DNA from: Labia minor
Lineage: Eukaryota > Arthropoda > Insecta > Dermaptera > Spongiphoridae
DNA length: 64,000 bases
Assembly (NCBI GenBank): GCA_963082975.1
Contig: OY720349.1
Coordinates: 60,820,501 to 60,884,500 of the forward strand
Direction: 5' to 3'
Shown here: positions 1 to 14,563 of the stretch, in pieces
Position numbering within the stretch: position 1 is the stretch's first letter
Layout: the number at the start of each line of letters is the position of its first letter
The notes under the pieces: generated by a model
Database searches by the model: none
What the model saw: only the letters and a program-made list of their open reading frames with translations
Told to the model about the DNA's origin: nothing
Program-made: the position numbers and the translations under genes

Positions 1-3000
1 GGACAAGAAATGGAAGAGAATGATATATAATAAATAAATTTTACATTTTTATTTAAAAAAGTAGCTTTTTGAGTGAATTAATATGAGAAATCCTGGTTTT
101 TTCGATGAAATTAATGAAAAAATTATGATATCGATAAAATATGAATTAATTCGTGATTAGGACCACAAATGGAAGAGAATGATATATAATAAATAAATTT
201 TACATTTTTATTAAAAAAGTAGCTTTTGAGTGAATTAATATGAGAAATCCTGTTTTTTTCTATGAAATCAATGAAAAAAATTATGATATCGATAAAATAT
301 GATTAATTCGTGATTCGGACCAGAAATGGAAGAGAATGATATATAATAAATAAATTTTACATTTTATTAAAAAAGTAGCTTTTTGAGTGAATTAATATGA
401 GAAATCCTGGTTTTTTCTATGAAATCAATGATAAAAATTATGATATCGATAAAATATGAAGTAATTCGTGATTCGGACCAGAAATGGAAGAGAATGATAT
501 ATAATAAATAAATTTTACATTTTATTTAAAAAAGTAGCTTTATTGAGTGAAAAAATATTACAAATTAAGGTTTTTTCGATGAAATTAATGAAAAAATTTA
601 TGAAATCAATGAAATATGAATTAATTCTTGATTAGGACAAGAAATGGAAGAGAATGATATATAATAAATAAATTTTACATTTTTATTTAAAAAAGTAGCT
701 TTTTGAGTGAATTAATATGAGAAATCCTGTTTTTTTCTATGAAATCAATGATAAAAATTATGATATCGATAAAATATGAATTAATTCGTGATTAGGACGA
801 GAAATGGAAGAGAATGATATATAATAAATAAATTTTACATTTTTATTTAAAAAAGTAGCTTTTGAGTGAAAAAATATTACAAATTAAGGTTTTTTCGATG
901 AAATTAATGAAAAAAATTATCATATCAATGAAATATGATTAATCTTGATTAGGACAAGAAATGGAAGAGAATGATATATAATAAATAAATTTTACATTTT
1001 TATTTAAAAAAGTAGCTTTTTGAGTGAATTAATATGAGAAATCCTGTTTTTTTCTATGAAATCAATGATAAAAATTATGATATCGATAAAATATGAATTA
1101 ATTCGTGATTAGGACCACAAATGGAAGAGAATGCATATAATAAATAAATTTTACATTTTTATTTAAAAAAGTAGCTTTTTGAGTGAATTAATATGAGAAA
1201 TCCTGGTTTTTTCTATGAAATCAACGATAAAAATGATGATATCGATAAAATATGAATTAATTCGTGATTCGACCAGAATGGAAGAGAATGATATATAATA
1301 AATAAATTTTACATTTTTATTTAAAAAAGTAGCTTTTTGAGTGAATTAATATGAGAAATCCTGTTTTTTTTCTATGAATCAATGATAAAAATTATGATAT
1401 CGATAAAATATGAATTAATCGTGATTAGACCACAAATGGAAGAGAATGATATATAATAAATAAATTTTACATTTTTATTTAAAAAAGTAGCTTTTTGAGT
1501 GAATTAATATGAGAAATCCTGGTTTTTCTATGAAATCAATGATAAAAATTATGATATCGATAAAATATGAATTAATTCGTGATTCGACCAGAAATGAAGA
1601 GAATGATATATAATAAATAAATTGTACATTTTTATTTAAAAAGTAGCTTTTGAGTGAAAAAATATTACAAATTAAGGTTTTTTCGATGAAATTAATGAAA
1701 AAAATTATCATATCAATGAAATATGAATTAATTCTTGATTAGGACAAGAAATGGAAGAGAATGATATATAATAAATAAATTTTACATTTTTATTTAAAAA
1801 AAGTAGCTTTATGAGTGAAAAAATATTACAAATTAAGGGTTTTTTAGATGAAATTAATGAAAAAAATTATGAATCAATGAAATATGAATTAATTCTTGAT
1901 TAGGACCATAAATGGAAGAGAATGATATATAATAAATAAATTTTTACATTTTTATTTAAAAAAGTAGCTTTTTGCGTCAAAAAATATTTCAAATTGAGGT
2001 TTTTTCGATGAAATTAATGAAAAAAATTATGATATAGATAAAATATGAATTAATTCTTGATTAGGACCATAAATGGAAGCTAATGTATGTATAATAAATA
2101 AATTTTACATTTTTATTTAAAAAAGTAGCTTTTTGTGTGAATTAATATGAGAAATCCTGGTTTTTTCTACGAAATCAATGAAAAAAATTATGATATCGAT
2201 AAAATATGAATTAATTCGTGATTAGGACCAGAAATGGTAGAGAATGATATATAATAAATAAATTTTACATTTTTATTTAAAAAAGTAGCTTTTTGAGTGA
2301 AAAAATATTACAAATTAAGGTTTTTTCGATGAAATTAATGAAAAAAATTATCATATCAATGAAATATGAATTAATTCTTGATTAGGACAAGAAATGGAAG
2401 AGAATGATATATAATAAATAAATTTTACATTTTTATTTAAAAAAGTAGCTTTTTGAGTGAATTAATATGAGAAATCCTGGTTTTTTCGATGAAATTAATG
2501 AAAAAAATTATGATATCGATAAAATATGAATTAATTCGTGATTAGGACCACAAATGGAAGAGAATGATATATAATAAATAAATTTTACATTTTTATTTAA
2601 AAAAGTAGCTTTTTGAGTGAATTAATATGAGAAATCCTGTTTTTTTCTATGAAATCAATGATAAAAATTATGATATCGATAAAATATGAATTAATTCGTG
2701 ATTAGGACCACAAATGGAAGAGAATGATATATAATAAATAAATTTACATTTTTATTTAAAAAAGTAGCTTTTTGAGTGAATTAATATGAGAAATCCTGGT
2801 TTTTTCTATGAAATCAATGATAAAAATTATGATATCGATAAAATATGAATTAATTCGTGATTCGGACCAGAAATGGAAGAGAAATGATATATAATAAATA
2901 AATTTTACATTTTTATTTAAAAAAGTAGCTTTATGAGTGAAAAAATATTACAAATTAAGGTTTTTTTCGATGAAATTAATGAAAAAAATTATGAAATCAA

Positions 3001-4950
3001 TGAAATATGAATTAATTCTTGATTAGACAAGAAATGGAAGAGAATGATATATAATAAATAAATTTTACATTTTTATTTAAAAAAGTAGCTTTTTTGAGTG
3101 AATTAATATGAGAAATCCTGTTTTTTCTATGAAATCAATGATAAAAATTATGATATCGATAAAATATGAATTAATTCGTGATTAGGACGAGAAATGGAAG
3201 AGAATGATATATAATAAATAAATTTTACATTTTTATTTAAAAAAGTAGCTTTTTGAGTGAATTAATATGAGAAATCCTGGTTTTTTCTATGAAATCAATG
3301 ATAAAAATTATGATATCGATAAAATATGAAGTAATCGTGATTCGGACCAGAAATGGAAGAGAATGATATATAATAAATAAATTTTACATTTTTATTAAAA
3401 AAGTAGCTTTATGAGTGAAAAAATATTACAAATTAAGGTTTTTTCGATGAAATTAATGAAAAAATTTATGAAATCAATGAAATATGAATTAATTCTTGAT
3501 TAGGACAAGAAATGGAAGAGAATGATATATAATAAATAAATTTTACATTTTATTTAAAAAGTAGCTTTTTGAGTGAATTAATATGAGAAATCCTGTTTTT
3601 TTCTATGAAATCAATGATAAAAATTATGATATCGATAAAATATGAATTAATTCGTGATTAGGACGAGAAATGAAGAGAATGATATATAATAAATAAATTT
3701 TACATTTTTATTTAAAAAAGTAGCTTTTTGAGTGAAAAAATATTACAAATTAAGGTTTTTTCGATGAAATTAATGAAAAAAATTATCATATCAATGAAAT
3801 ATGAATTAATTCTTGATTAGGACAAGAAATGGAAGAGAATGATATATAATAAATAAATTTTACATTTTTATTTAAAAAAGTAGCTTTTTGAGTGAATTAA
3901 TATGAGAAATCCTGTTTTTTTCTATGAAATCAATGATAAAAATTATGATATCGATAAAATATGAATTAATTCGTGATTAGGACCACAAATGGAAGAGAAT
4001 GCTATATAATAAATAAATTTTACATTTTTATTTAAAAAGTAGCTTTTGAGTGAATTAATATGAGAAATCCTGGTTTTTTCTATGAAATCAACGATAAAAT
4101 TATGATATCGATAAAATATGAATTAATTCGTGATTCGGACCAGAAATGGAAGAGAATGATATATATAAATAAATTTTACATTTTTATTAAAAAAGTAGCT
4201 TTTTGAGTGAATTAATATGAGAAATCCTGTTTTTTTCTATGAAATCAATGATAAAAATTATGATATCGATAAAATATGAATTAATTCGTGATTAGGACCA
4301 CAAATGAAGAGAATGATATATAATAAATAAATTTTACATTTTTATTTAAAAAAGTAGCTTTTTGAGTGAATTAATATGAGAAATCCTGGTTTTTTCTATG
4401 AAATCAATGATAAAAATTATGATATCGATAAAATATGAATTAATTCGTGATTCGGACCAGAAATGGAAGAGAATGATATATAATAAATAAATTGTACATT
4501 TTTATTTAAAAAGTAGCTTTTTGAGTGAAAAAATATTACAAATTAAGGTTTTTCGATGAAATTAATGAAAAAAATTATCATATCAATGAAATATGAATTA
4601 ATTCTTGATTAGGACAAGAAATGGAAGAGAATGATATATAATAAATAAATTTTACATTTTTATTTAAAAAAGTAGCTTTATGAGTGAAAAAATATTACAA
4701 ATTAAGGTTTTTTAGATGAAATTAATGAAAAAAATTATGAAATCAATGAAATATGAATTAATTCTTGATTAGGACCATAAATGGAAGAGAATGATATATA
4801 ATAAATAAATTTACATTTTTATTTAAAAAAGTAGCTTTTTGCGTCAAAAAATATTTCAAATTGAGGTTTTTTTCGATGAAATTAATGAAAAAAATTATGA
4901 TATAGATAAAATATGAAATTAATTCTTGATTAGGACCATAAATGGAAGCT
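1..4950. repeat. Left sub-array, indel-rich, 15- to 18-monomer repeats
   Basis: About 31 monomers. Most carry one or more single-base losses, largely in homopolymers or doublets: GATTCGACCAGAATGG near 1267, GAATGCATATAAT near 1130, ATTTTATTAAAAAAG near 361, GATATATATAAATAAA near 4157. Longer-range order is visible: GAAATGGTAGAG occurs at 2231 and about 5100, and GGAAGCTAATG at about 2076 and 4945, so a unit of 18 monomers minus indels (about 2870 bp) is repeated. The stretch starting at 1 (GGACAAGAAATGG) is repeated from about 2391 and again from about 5254. The middle copy has three extra monomers (m5-m2-m4, about 2930-3410) compared with the other two, so the true spacing is 18 and then 15 monomers. 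No gene is seen. Monomers with TTGTACATT replace the usual TTTTACATT near 1622 and 4492. Confidence 0.9.
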
Positions 4951-7900
4951 AATGATGTATAATAAATAAATTTTACATTTTTATTTAAAAAAGTAGCTTT
5001 TTGTGTGAATTAATATGAGAAATCCTGGTTTTTTCTACGAAATCAATGAAAAAAATTATGATATCGATAAAATATGAATTAATTCGTGATTAGGACCAGA
5101 AATGGTAGAGAATGATATATAATAAATAAATTTTACATTTTTATTTAAAAAAGTAGCTTTTTGAGTGAAAAAATATTACAAATTAAGGTTTTTTCGATGA
5201 AATTAATGAAAAAAATTATCATATCAATGAAATATGAATTAATTCTTGATTAGGACAAGAAATGGAAGAGAATGATATATAATAAATAAATTTTACATTT
5301 TTATTTAAAAAAGTAGCTTTTTGAGTGAATTAATATGAGAAATCCTGGTTTTTTCGATGAAATTAATGAAAAAAATTATGATATCGATAAAATATGAATT
5401 AATTCGTGATTAGGACCACAAATGGAAGAGAATGATATATAATAAATAAATTTTACATTTTTATTTAAAAAAGTAGCTTTTTGAGTGAATTAATATGAGA
5501 AATCCTGTTTTTTTCTATGAAATCAATGATAAAAATTATGATATCGATAAAATATGAATTAATTCGTGATTAGGACCACAAATGGAAGAGAATGATATAT
5601 AATAAATAAATTTTACATTTTTATTTAAAAAAGTAGCTTTTTGAGTGAATTAATATGAGAAATCCTGGTTTTTTCTATGAAATCAATGATAAAAATTATG
5701 ATATCGATAAAATATGAATTAATTCGTGATTCGGACCAGAAATGGAAGAGAATGATATATAATAAATAAATTTTACATTTTTATTTAAAAAAGTAGCTTT
5801 ATGAGTGAAAAAATATTACAAATTAAGGTTTTTTCGATGAAATTAATGAAAAAAATTATGAAATCAATGAAATATGAATTAATTCTTGATTAGGACAAGA
5901 AATGGAAGAGAATGATATATAATAAATAAATTTTACATTTTTATTTAAAAAAGTAGCTTTTTGAGTGAATTAATATGAGAAATCCTGTTTTTTTCTATGA
6001 AATCAATGATAAAAATTATGATATCGATAAAATATGAATTAATTCGTGATTAGGACGAGAAATGGAAGAGAATGATATATAATAAATAAATTTTACATTT
6101 TTATTTAAAAAAGTAGCTTTTTGAGTGAAAAAATATTACAAATTAAGGTTTTTTCGATGAAATTAATGAAAAAAATTATCATATCAATGAAATATGAATT
6201 AATTCTTGATTAGGACAAGAAATGGAAGAGAATGATATATAATAAATAAATTTTACATTTTTATTTAAAAAAGTAGCTTTTTGAGTGAATTAATATGAGA
6301 AATCCTGTTTTTTTCTATGAAATCAATGATAAAAATTATGATATCGATAAAATATGAATTAATTCGTGATTAGGACCACAAATGGAAGAGAATGCTATAT
6401 AATAAATAAATTTTACATTTTTATTTAAAAAAGTAGCTTTTTGAGTGAATTAATATGAGAAATCCTGGTTTTTTCTATGAAATCAATGATAAAAATTATG
6501 ATATCGATAAAATATGAATTAATTCGTGATTCGGACCAGAAATGGAAGAGAATGATATATAATAAATAAATTTTACATTTTTATTTAAAAAAGTAGCTTT
6601 TTGAGTGAATTAATATGAGAAATCCTGGTTTTTTCTATGAAATCAATGATAAAAATTATGATATCGATAAAATATGAATTAATTCGTGATTCGGACCAGA
6701 AATGGAAGAGAATGATATATAATAAATAAATTTAACATTTTTATTTAAAAAAGTAGCTTTATGAGTGAAAAAATATTACAAATTAAGGTTTTTTCGATGA
6801 AATTAATGAAAAAAATTATGAAATAAATGAAATATGAATTAATTCTTGATTAGGACCATAAATGGAAGAGAATAATATATAATAAATAAATTGTACATTT
6901 TTATTTAAAAAAGTAGCTTTTTGAGTGAAAAAATATTACAAATTAAGGTTTTTTCGATGAAATTAATGAAAAAAATTATCATATCAATGAAATATGAATT
7001 AATTCTTGATTAGGACAAGAAATGGAAGAGAATGATATATAATAAATAAATTTTACATTTTTATTTAAAAAAGTAGCTTTTTGAGTGAATTAATATGAGA
7101 AATCCTGGTTTTTTCGATGAAATTAATGAAAAAAATTATGATATCGATAAAATATGAATTAATTCGTGATTAGGACCACAAATGGAAGAGAATGATATAT
7201 AATAAATAAATTTTACATTTTTATTTAAAAAAGTAGCTTTTTGAGTGAATTAATATGAGAAATCCTGGTTTTTTCTACGAAATCAATGAAAAAAATTATG
7301 ATATCGATAAAATATGAATTAATTCGTGATTAGGACCAGAAATGGAAGAGAATGATATATAATAAATAAATTTTACATTTTTATTTAAAAAAGTAGCTTT
7401 TTGAGTGAATTAATATGAGAAATCCTGGTTTTTCCTACGAAATCAATGAAAAAAAATGTGATATCGATAAAATATGAATTAATTCGTGATTAGGACGAGA
7501 AATGGAAGAGAATGATATATAATAAATAAATTTTACATTTTTATTTAAAAAAGTAGCTTTTTGAGTGAAAAAATATTACAAATTAAGGTTTTTTCGATGA
7601 AATTAATGAAAAAAATTATCATATCAATGAAATATGAATTAATTCTTGATTAGGACAAGAAATGGAAGAGAATGATATATAATAAATAAATTTTACATTT
7701 TTATTTAAAAAAGTAGCTTTTTGAGTGAATTAATATGAGAAATCCTGGTTTTTTCGATGAAATTAATGAAAAAAATTATGATATCGATAAAATATGAATT
7801 AATTCGTGATTAGGACCACAAATGGAAGAGAATGATATATAATAAATAAATTTTACATTTTTATTTAAAAAAGTAGCTTTTTGAGTGAATTAATATGAGA

Positions 7901-10900
7901 AATCCTGTTTTTTTCTATGAAATCAATGATAAAAATTATGATATCGATAAAATATGAATTAATTCGTGATTAGGACCACAAATGGAAGAGAATGATATAT
8001 AATAAATAAATTTTACATTTTTATTTAAAAAAGTAGCTTTTTGAGTGAATTAATATGAGAAATCCTGGTTTTTTCTATGAAATCAATGATAAAAATTATG
8101 ATATCGATAAAATATGAATTAACTCGTGATTCGGAGCAGAAATGGAAGAGAATGATATATAATAAATAAATTTTACATTTTTATTTAAAAAAGTAGCTTT
8201 TTGAGTGAATTAATATGAGAAATCCTGGTTTTTTCTATGAAATCAATGATAAAAATTATGATATCGATAAAATATGAATTAATTCGTGATTCGGACCAGA
8301 AATGGAAGAGAATGATATATAATAAATAAATTTTACATTTTTATTTAAAAAAGTAGCTTTATGAGTGAAAAAATATTACAAATTAAGGTTTTTTCGATGA
8401 AATTAATGAAAAAAATTATGAAATCAATGAAATATGAATTAATTCTTGATTAGGACCATAAATGGAAGAGAATGATATATAATAAATAAATTTTACATTT
8501 TTATTTAAAAAAGTAGCTTTTTGCGTGAAAAAATATTTCAAATTGAGGTTTTTTCGATGAAATTAATGAAAAAATTATGATATAGATAAAATATGAATTA
8601 ATTCTTGATTAGGACCAGAAATGGAAGCGAATGATGTATAATAAATAAATTTTACATTTTTATTTAAAAAAGTAGCTTTTTGAGTGAATTAATATGAGAA
8701 ATCCTGGTTTTTTCTACGAAATCAATGAAAAAAATTATGATATCGATAAAATATGAATTAATTCGTGATTTGGACCAGAAATGGAAGAGAATGATATATA
8801 ATAAATAAATTTTACATTTTTATTTAAAAAAGTAGCTTTTTGAGTGAATTAATATGAGAAATCATGGTTTTTCCTACGAATTCAATGAAAAAAAATGTGA
8901 TATCGATAAAATATGAATTAATTCGTGATTAGGACGAGAAATGGAAGAGAATGATATATAATAAATAAATTTTACATTTTTATTTAAAAAAGTAGCTTTT
9001 TGAGTGAAAAAATATTACAAATTAAGGTTTTTTCGATGAAATTAATGAAAAAAATTATCATATCAATGAAATATGAATTAATTCTTGATTAGGACAAGAA
9101 ATGGAAGAGAATGATATATAATAAATAAATTTTACATTTTTATTTAAAAAAGTAGCTTTTTGAGTGAATTAATATGAGAAATCCTGGTTTTTTCGATGAA
9201 ATTAATGAAAAAAATTATGATATCGATAAAATATGAATTAAGTCGTGATTAGGACCAGAAATGGAAGAGAATGATATATAATAAATAAATTTTACATTTT
9301 TATTTAAAAAAGTAGCTTTTTGAGTGAATTAATATGAGAAATCCTGGTTTTTCCTACGAAATCAATGAAAAAAAATGTGATATCGATAAAATATGAATTA
9401 ATTCGTGATTAGGACGAGAAATGGAAGAGAATGATATATAATAAATAAATTTTACATTTTTATTTAAAAAAGTAGCTTTTTGAGTGAATTAATATGAGAA
9501 ATCCTGGTTTTTTCTATGAAATCAATGATAAAAATTATGATATCGATAAAATATGAATTAACTCGTGATTCGGAGCAGAAATGGAAGAGAATGATATATA
9601 ATAAATAAATTTTACATTTTTATTTAAAAAAGTAGCTTTTTGAGTGAATTAATATGAGAAATCCTGGTTTTTTCGATGAAATTAATGAAAAAAATTATGA
9701 TATCGATAAAATATGAATTAATTCGTGATTAGGACCACAAATGGAAGAGAATGATATATAATAAATAAATTTTACATTTTTATTTAAAAAAGTAGCTTTT
9801 TGAGTGAATTAATATGAGAAATCCTGTTATTTTCTATGAAATCAATGATAAAAATTATGATATCGATAAAATATGAATTAATTCGTGATTAGGACCACAA
9901 ATGGAAGAGAATGATATATAATAAATAAATTTTACATTTTTATTTAAAAAAGTAGCTTTTTGATTGAATTAATATGAGAAATCCTGGTTTTTCCTACGAA
10001 ATCAATGAAAAAAAATGTGATATCGATAAAATATGAATTAATTCGTGATTAGGACGAGAAATGGAAGAGAATGATATATAATAAATAAATTTTACATTTT
10101 TATTTAAAAAAGTAGCTTTTTGAGTGAAAAAATATTACAAATTAAGGTTTTTTCGATGAAATTAATGAAAAAAATTATCATATCAATGAAATATGAATTA
10201 ATTCTTGATTAGGACAAGAAATGGAAGAAAATGATATATAATAAATAAATTTTACATTTTTATTTAAAAAAGTAGCTTTTTGAGTGAATTAATATGAGAA
10301 ATCCTGGTTTTTTCGATGAAATTAATGAAAAAAATTATGATATCGATAAAATATGAATTAATTCGTGATTAGGACCACAAATGGAAGAGAATGATATATA
10401 ATAAATAAATTTTACATTTTTATTTAAAAAAGTAGCTTTTTGAGTGAATTAATATGAGAAATCCTGTTATTTTCTATGAAATCAATGATAAAAATTATGA
10501 TATCGATAAAATATGAATTAATTCGGGATTAGGACCACAAATGGAAGAGAATGATATATAATAAATAAATTTTACATTTTTATTTAAAAAAGTAGCTTTT
10601 TGAGTGAATTAATATGAGAAATCCTGGTTTTTTCTATGAAATCAATGATAAAAATTATGATATCGATAAAATATGAATTAATTCGTGATTCGGACCAGAA
10701 ATGGAAGAGAATGATATATAATAAATAAATTTTACATTTTTATTTAAAAAAGTAGCTTTTTGAGTGAATTAATATGAGAAATCCTGGTTTTTTCTATGAA
10801 ATCAATGATAAAAATTATGATATCGATAAAATATGAATTAATTCGTGATTAGGACCAGAAATGGAAGAGAATGATATATAATAAATAAATTTTACATTTT

Positions 10901-12163
10901 TATTTAAAAAAGTAGCTTTTTGAGTGAATTAATATGAGAAATCCTGTTTTTTTCTATGAAATCAATGATAAAAATTATGATATCGATAAAATATGAATTA
11001 ATTCGTGATTAGGACCAGAAATGGAAGAGAATGATATATAATAAATAAATTTTACATTTTTATTTAAAAAAGTAGCTTTTTGAGTGAATTAATATGAGAA
11101 ATCCTGGTTTTTCCTACGAAATCAATGAAAAAAAATGTGATATCGATAAAATATGAATTACTTCGTGATTAGGACGAGAAATGGAAGAGAATGATATATA
11201 ATAAATAAATTTTACATTTTTATTTAAAAAAGTAGCTTTTTGAGTGAAAAAATATTACAAATTAAGGTTTTTTCGATGAAATTAATGAAAAAAATTATCA
11301 TATCAATGAAATATGAATTAATTCTTGATTAGGACAAGAAATGGAAGAGAATGATATATAATAAATAAATTTTACATTTTTATTTAAAAAAGTAGCTTTT
11401 TGAGTGAATTAATATGAGAAATCCTGGTTTTTTCGATGAAATTAATGAAAAAAATTATGATATCGATAAAATATGAATTAATTCGTGATTAGGACCACAA
11501 ATGGAAGAGAATGATATATAATAAATAAATTTTACATTTTTATTTAAAAAAGTAGCTTTTTGAGTGAATTAATATGAGAAATCCTGTTATTTTCTATGAA
11601 ATCAATGATAAAAATTATGATATCGATAAAATATGAATTAATTCGTGATTAGGACCACAAATGGAAGAGAATGATATATAATAAATAAATTTTACATTTT
11701 TATTTAAAAAAGTAGCTTTTTGAGTGAATTAATATGAGAAATCCTGGTTTTTTCTATGAAATCAATGATAAAAATTATGATATCGATAAAATATGAATTA
11801 ATTCGTGATTCGGACCAGAAATGGAAGAGAATGATATATAATAAATAAATTTTACATTTTTATTTAAAAAAGTAGCTTTTTGAGTGAATTAATATGAGAA
11901 ATCCTGGTTTTTTAGATGAAATTAAAGAAAAAAATTATGATATCGATAAAATATGAATTAATTCGTGATTAGGACCACAAATGGAAGAGAATGATATATA
12001 ATAAATAAATTTTACATTTTTATTTAAAAAAGTAGCTTTTTGAGTGAATTAATATGAGAAATCCTGTTATTTTCAATGAAATCAATGATAAAAATTATGA
12101 TATCGATAAAATATGAATTAATTCGTGATTAGGACCACAAATGGAAGAGAATGATATATAATA
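4951..12163. repeat. Regular sub-array with mixed monomer order
   Basis: About 45 monomers with almost perfect 160 bp spacing; the one indel I noted is a lost A near 8571. Order from about 5285: m1-m2-m4-m5-m2-m10-m2-m4-m4-m5-m10-m1-m8-m9-m10, then the 9-monomer unit at 7685-9123, then m1-m9-m4-m1-m3-m9-m10-m1-m3-m4-m4-m2-m9-m10-m1-m3-m4-m1-m3. The rare variant AACTCGTGATTCGGAGCAG occurs twice, at 8121 and 9560, nine monomers apart. The first D-type variant with GAATTACTTCGTG is at about 11160 and recurs at about 15320 and 19937. The m3 class (CTGTTATTTT) first appears near 9827 and is absent to the left, so this part contains the transition into the monomer set used in the centre of the window. 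No gene is seen. Confidence 0.88.
7685..9123. repeat. 9-monomer unit m1-m2-m4-m4-m5-m7-m8-m9-m10
   Basis: Nine monomers, 1439 bp because one A is missing near 8571. The order m1-m2-m4-m4-m5-m7-m8-m9-m10 contains nearly every basic class once, and the same order, shortened by one or two members, returns in the right flank (55940-60906). I infer that it is close to the ancestral higher-order unit from which the shuffled central part was derived. The m4 at its third place carries the rare AACTCG and GGAGCAG changes. Confidence 0.75.
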
Positions 12164-12963
12164 AATAAATTTTACATTTTTATTTAAAAAAGTAGCTTTT
12201 TGAGTGAATTAATATGAGAAATCCTGGTTTTTTCTATGAAATCAATGATAAAAATTATGATATCGATAAAATATGAATTAATTCGTGATTAGGACCAGAA
12301 ATGGAAGAGAATGATATATAATAAATAAATTTTACATTTTTATTTAAAAAAGTAGCTTTATGAGTGAAAAAATATTACAAATTAAGGTTTTTTCGATGAA
12401 ATTAATGAAAAAAATTATGAAATCAATGAAATATGAATTAATTCTTTTTTAGGACCATAAATGGAAGAGAATGATATATAATAAATAAATTTTACATTTT
12501 TATTTAAAAAAGTAGCTTTTTGTGTGAAAAAATATTTCAAATTGAGGTTTTTTCGATGAAATTAATGAAAAAAATTATCATATCAATGAAATATGAATTA
12601 ATTCTTGATTAGGACCAGAAATGGAAGAGAATGATATATAATAAATAAATTTTACATTTTTATTTAAAAAAGTAGCTTTTTGAGTGAATTAATATGAGAA
12701 ATCCTGGTTTTTTCGATGAAATTAATGAAAAAAATTATGATATCGATAAAATATGAATTTATTCGTGATTAGAACCAAAAATGGAAGAGAATGATATATA
12801 ATAAATAAATTTTACATTTTTATTTAAAAAAGTAGCTTTTTGAGTGAAAAAATATTACAAATTAAGGTTTTTTCGCTGAAATTAATGAAAAAAATTATCA
12901 TATCAATGAAATATGAATTAATTCTTGATTAGGACCAGAAATGGAAGAGAATGATATATAATA
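12164..12963. repeat. 5-monomer cassette m4-m5-m6-m12a-m11, copy 1
   Basis: Five monomers, 800 bp. The m5 member has the diagnostic TTCTTTTTTAGGACC in place of TTCTTGATTAGGACC. The m11 member still has ATTATCATATC, whereas all eight later copies of the cassette have ATTATCGTATC. I infer that this copy lies outside the expansion that produced the others. Confidence 0.88.
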
Positions 12964-13763
12964 AATAAATTTTACATTTTTATTTAAAAAAGTAGCTTTT
13001 TGAGTGAATTAATATGAGAAATCCTGGTTTTTTCGATGAAATTAATGAAAAAAATTATGATATCGATAAAATATGAATTAATTCGTGATTAGGACCACAA
13101 ATGGAAGAGAATGATATATAATAAATAAATTTTACATTTTTATTTAAAAAAGTAGCTTTTTGAGTGAATTAATATGAGAAATCCTGTTTTTTTCTATGAA
13201 ATCAATGATAAAAATTATGATATCGATAAAATATGAATTAATTCGTGATTAGGACCAGAAATGGAAGAGAATGATATATAATAAATAAATTTTACATTTT
13301 TATTTAAAAAAGTAGCTTTTTGTGTGAAAAAATATTTCAAATTGAGGTTTTTTCGATGAAATTAATGAAAAAAATTATGATATAGATAAAATATGAATTA
13401 ATTCTTGATTAGGACCAGAAATGGAAGCGAATGATGTATAATAAATAAATTTTACATTTTTATTTAAAAAAGTAGCTTTTTGAGTGAATTAATATGAGAA
13501 ATCCTGGTTTTTTCTACGAAATCAATGAAAAAAATTATGATATCGATAAAATATGAATTAATTCGTGATTAGGACCAGAAATGGAAGAGAATGATATATA
13601 ATAAATAAATTTTACATTTTTATTTAAAAAAGTAGCTTTTTGAGTGAATTAATATGAGAAATCCTGGTTTTTTCTATGAAATCAATGATAAAAATTATGA
13701 TATCGATAAAATATGAATTAATTCGTGATTCGGACCAGAAATGGAAGAGAATGATATATAATA

Positions 13764-13923
13764 AATAAATTTTACATTTTTATTTAAAAAAGTATCTTTT
13801 TGCTTGAAAGAATATTACAAATTCAGGTTTTTTCGCTGAAATTAATGAAAAAAATTATCATATCAATGAAATATGAATTAATTCTTGATTAGGACCAGAA
13901 ATGGAAGAGAATGATATATAATA
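13764..13923. repeat. m13 monomer, copy 1
   Basis: The core reads GTATCTTTTT instead of GTAGCTTTTT and is followed by GCTTGAAAGAATATTAC and TTCAGG. The G-to-T change breaks the A5G-TAG-CT5 dyad. The same private changes recur in only three other monomers, so it is a useful lineage marker. Confidence 0.92.
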
Positions 13924-14083
13924 AATAAATTTTACATTTTTATTTAAAAAAGTAGCTTTTTGAGTGAATTAATATGAGAAATCCTGGTTTTTTCTATGAA
14001 ATCAATGATAAAAATTATGATATCGATAAAATATGAATTAATTCGTGATTAGGACCAGAAATGGAAGAGAATGATATATAATA

Positions 14084-14403
14084 AATAAATTTTACATTTT
14101 TATTTAAAAAAGTAGCTTTATGAGTGAAAAAATATTACAAATTAAGGTTTTTTCGATGAAATTAATGAAAAAAATTATGAAATCAATGAAATATGAATTA
14201 ATTCTTGATTAGGACCATAAATGGAAGAGAATGATATATAATAAATAAATTTTACATTTTTATTTAAAAAAGTAGCTTTTTGCGTGAAAAAATATTTCAA
14301 ATTGAGGTTTTTTCGATGAAATTAATGAAAAAAATTAGGATATAGATAAAATATGAATTAATTCTTGATTAGGACCAGAAATCGAAGCGAATGATGTATA
14401 ATA
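14084..14403. repeat. Adjacent m5 + m7 pair, precursor state of the m5/m7 fusion
   Basis: Here m5 (14084-14243) and m7 (14244-14403) are separate neighbours between an m4 and an m8/m10 monomer. In the three later copies of this context (25721, 35941 and 45701) the pair is replaced by a single 160 bp monomer with the left part of m5 and the right part of m7. The m7 here has ATTAGGATATAG and AAATCGAAGCG, private changes not seen in the fusions. Confidence 0.85.
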
Positions 14404-14563
14404 AATAAATTTTACATTTTTATTTAAAAAAGTAGCTTTTTGAGTGAATTAATATGAGAAATCCTGGTTTTTTCTACGAAATCAATGAAAAAAATTATCA
14501 TATCAATGAAATATGAATTAATTCTTGATTAGGACCAGAAATGGAAGAGAATGATATATAATA
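14404..14563. repeat. m8/m10 chimeric monomer, copy 1
   Basis: The left part (CTGGTTTTTTCTACGAAATC) is of class m8; the right part (ATTATCATATCAATG, TTCTTGATTAGG) is of class m10/m11. The switch lies in the shared AATGAAAAAAATTAT stretch. The same chimera recurs at 25881, 36101 and 45861, and similar ones occur near 59.7 and 60.8 kb. Confidence 0.85.

Noticed and set aside
1475..1711. A 78-codon open reading frame on the - strand
   Set aside because: It lies in the indel-rich left part and owes its length to single-base losses that shift frame between two monomers. The product is mostly F, I, L, N, S and Y from AT-rich satellite, and the regular copies elsewhere do not keep it open. Not a gene.
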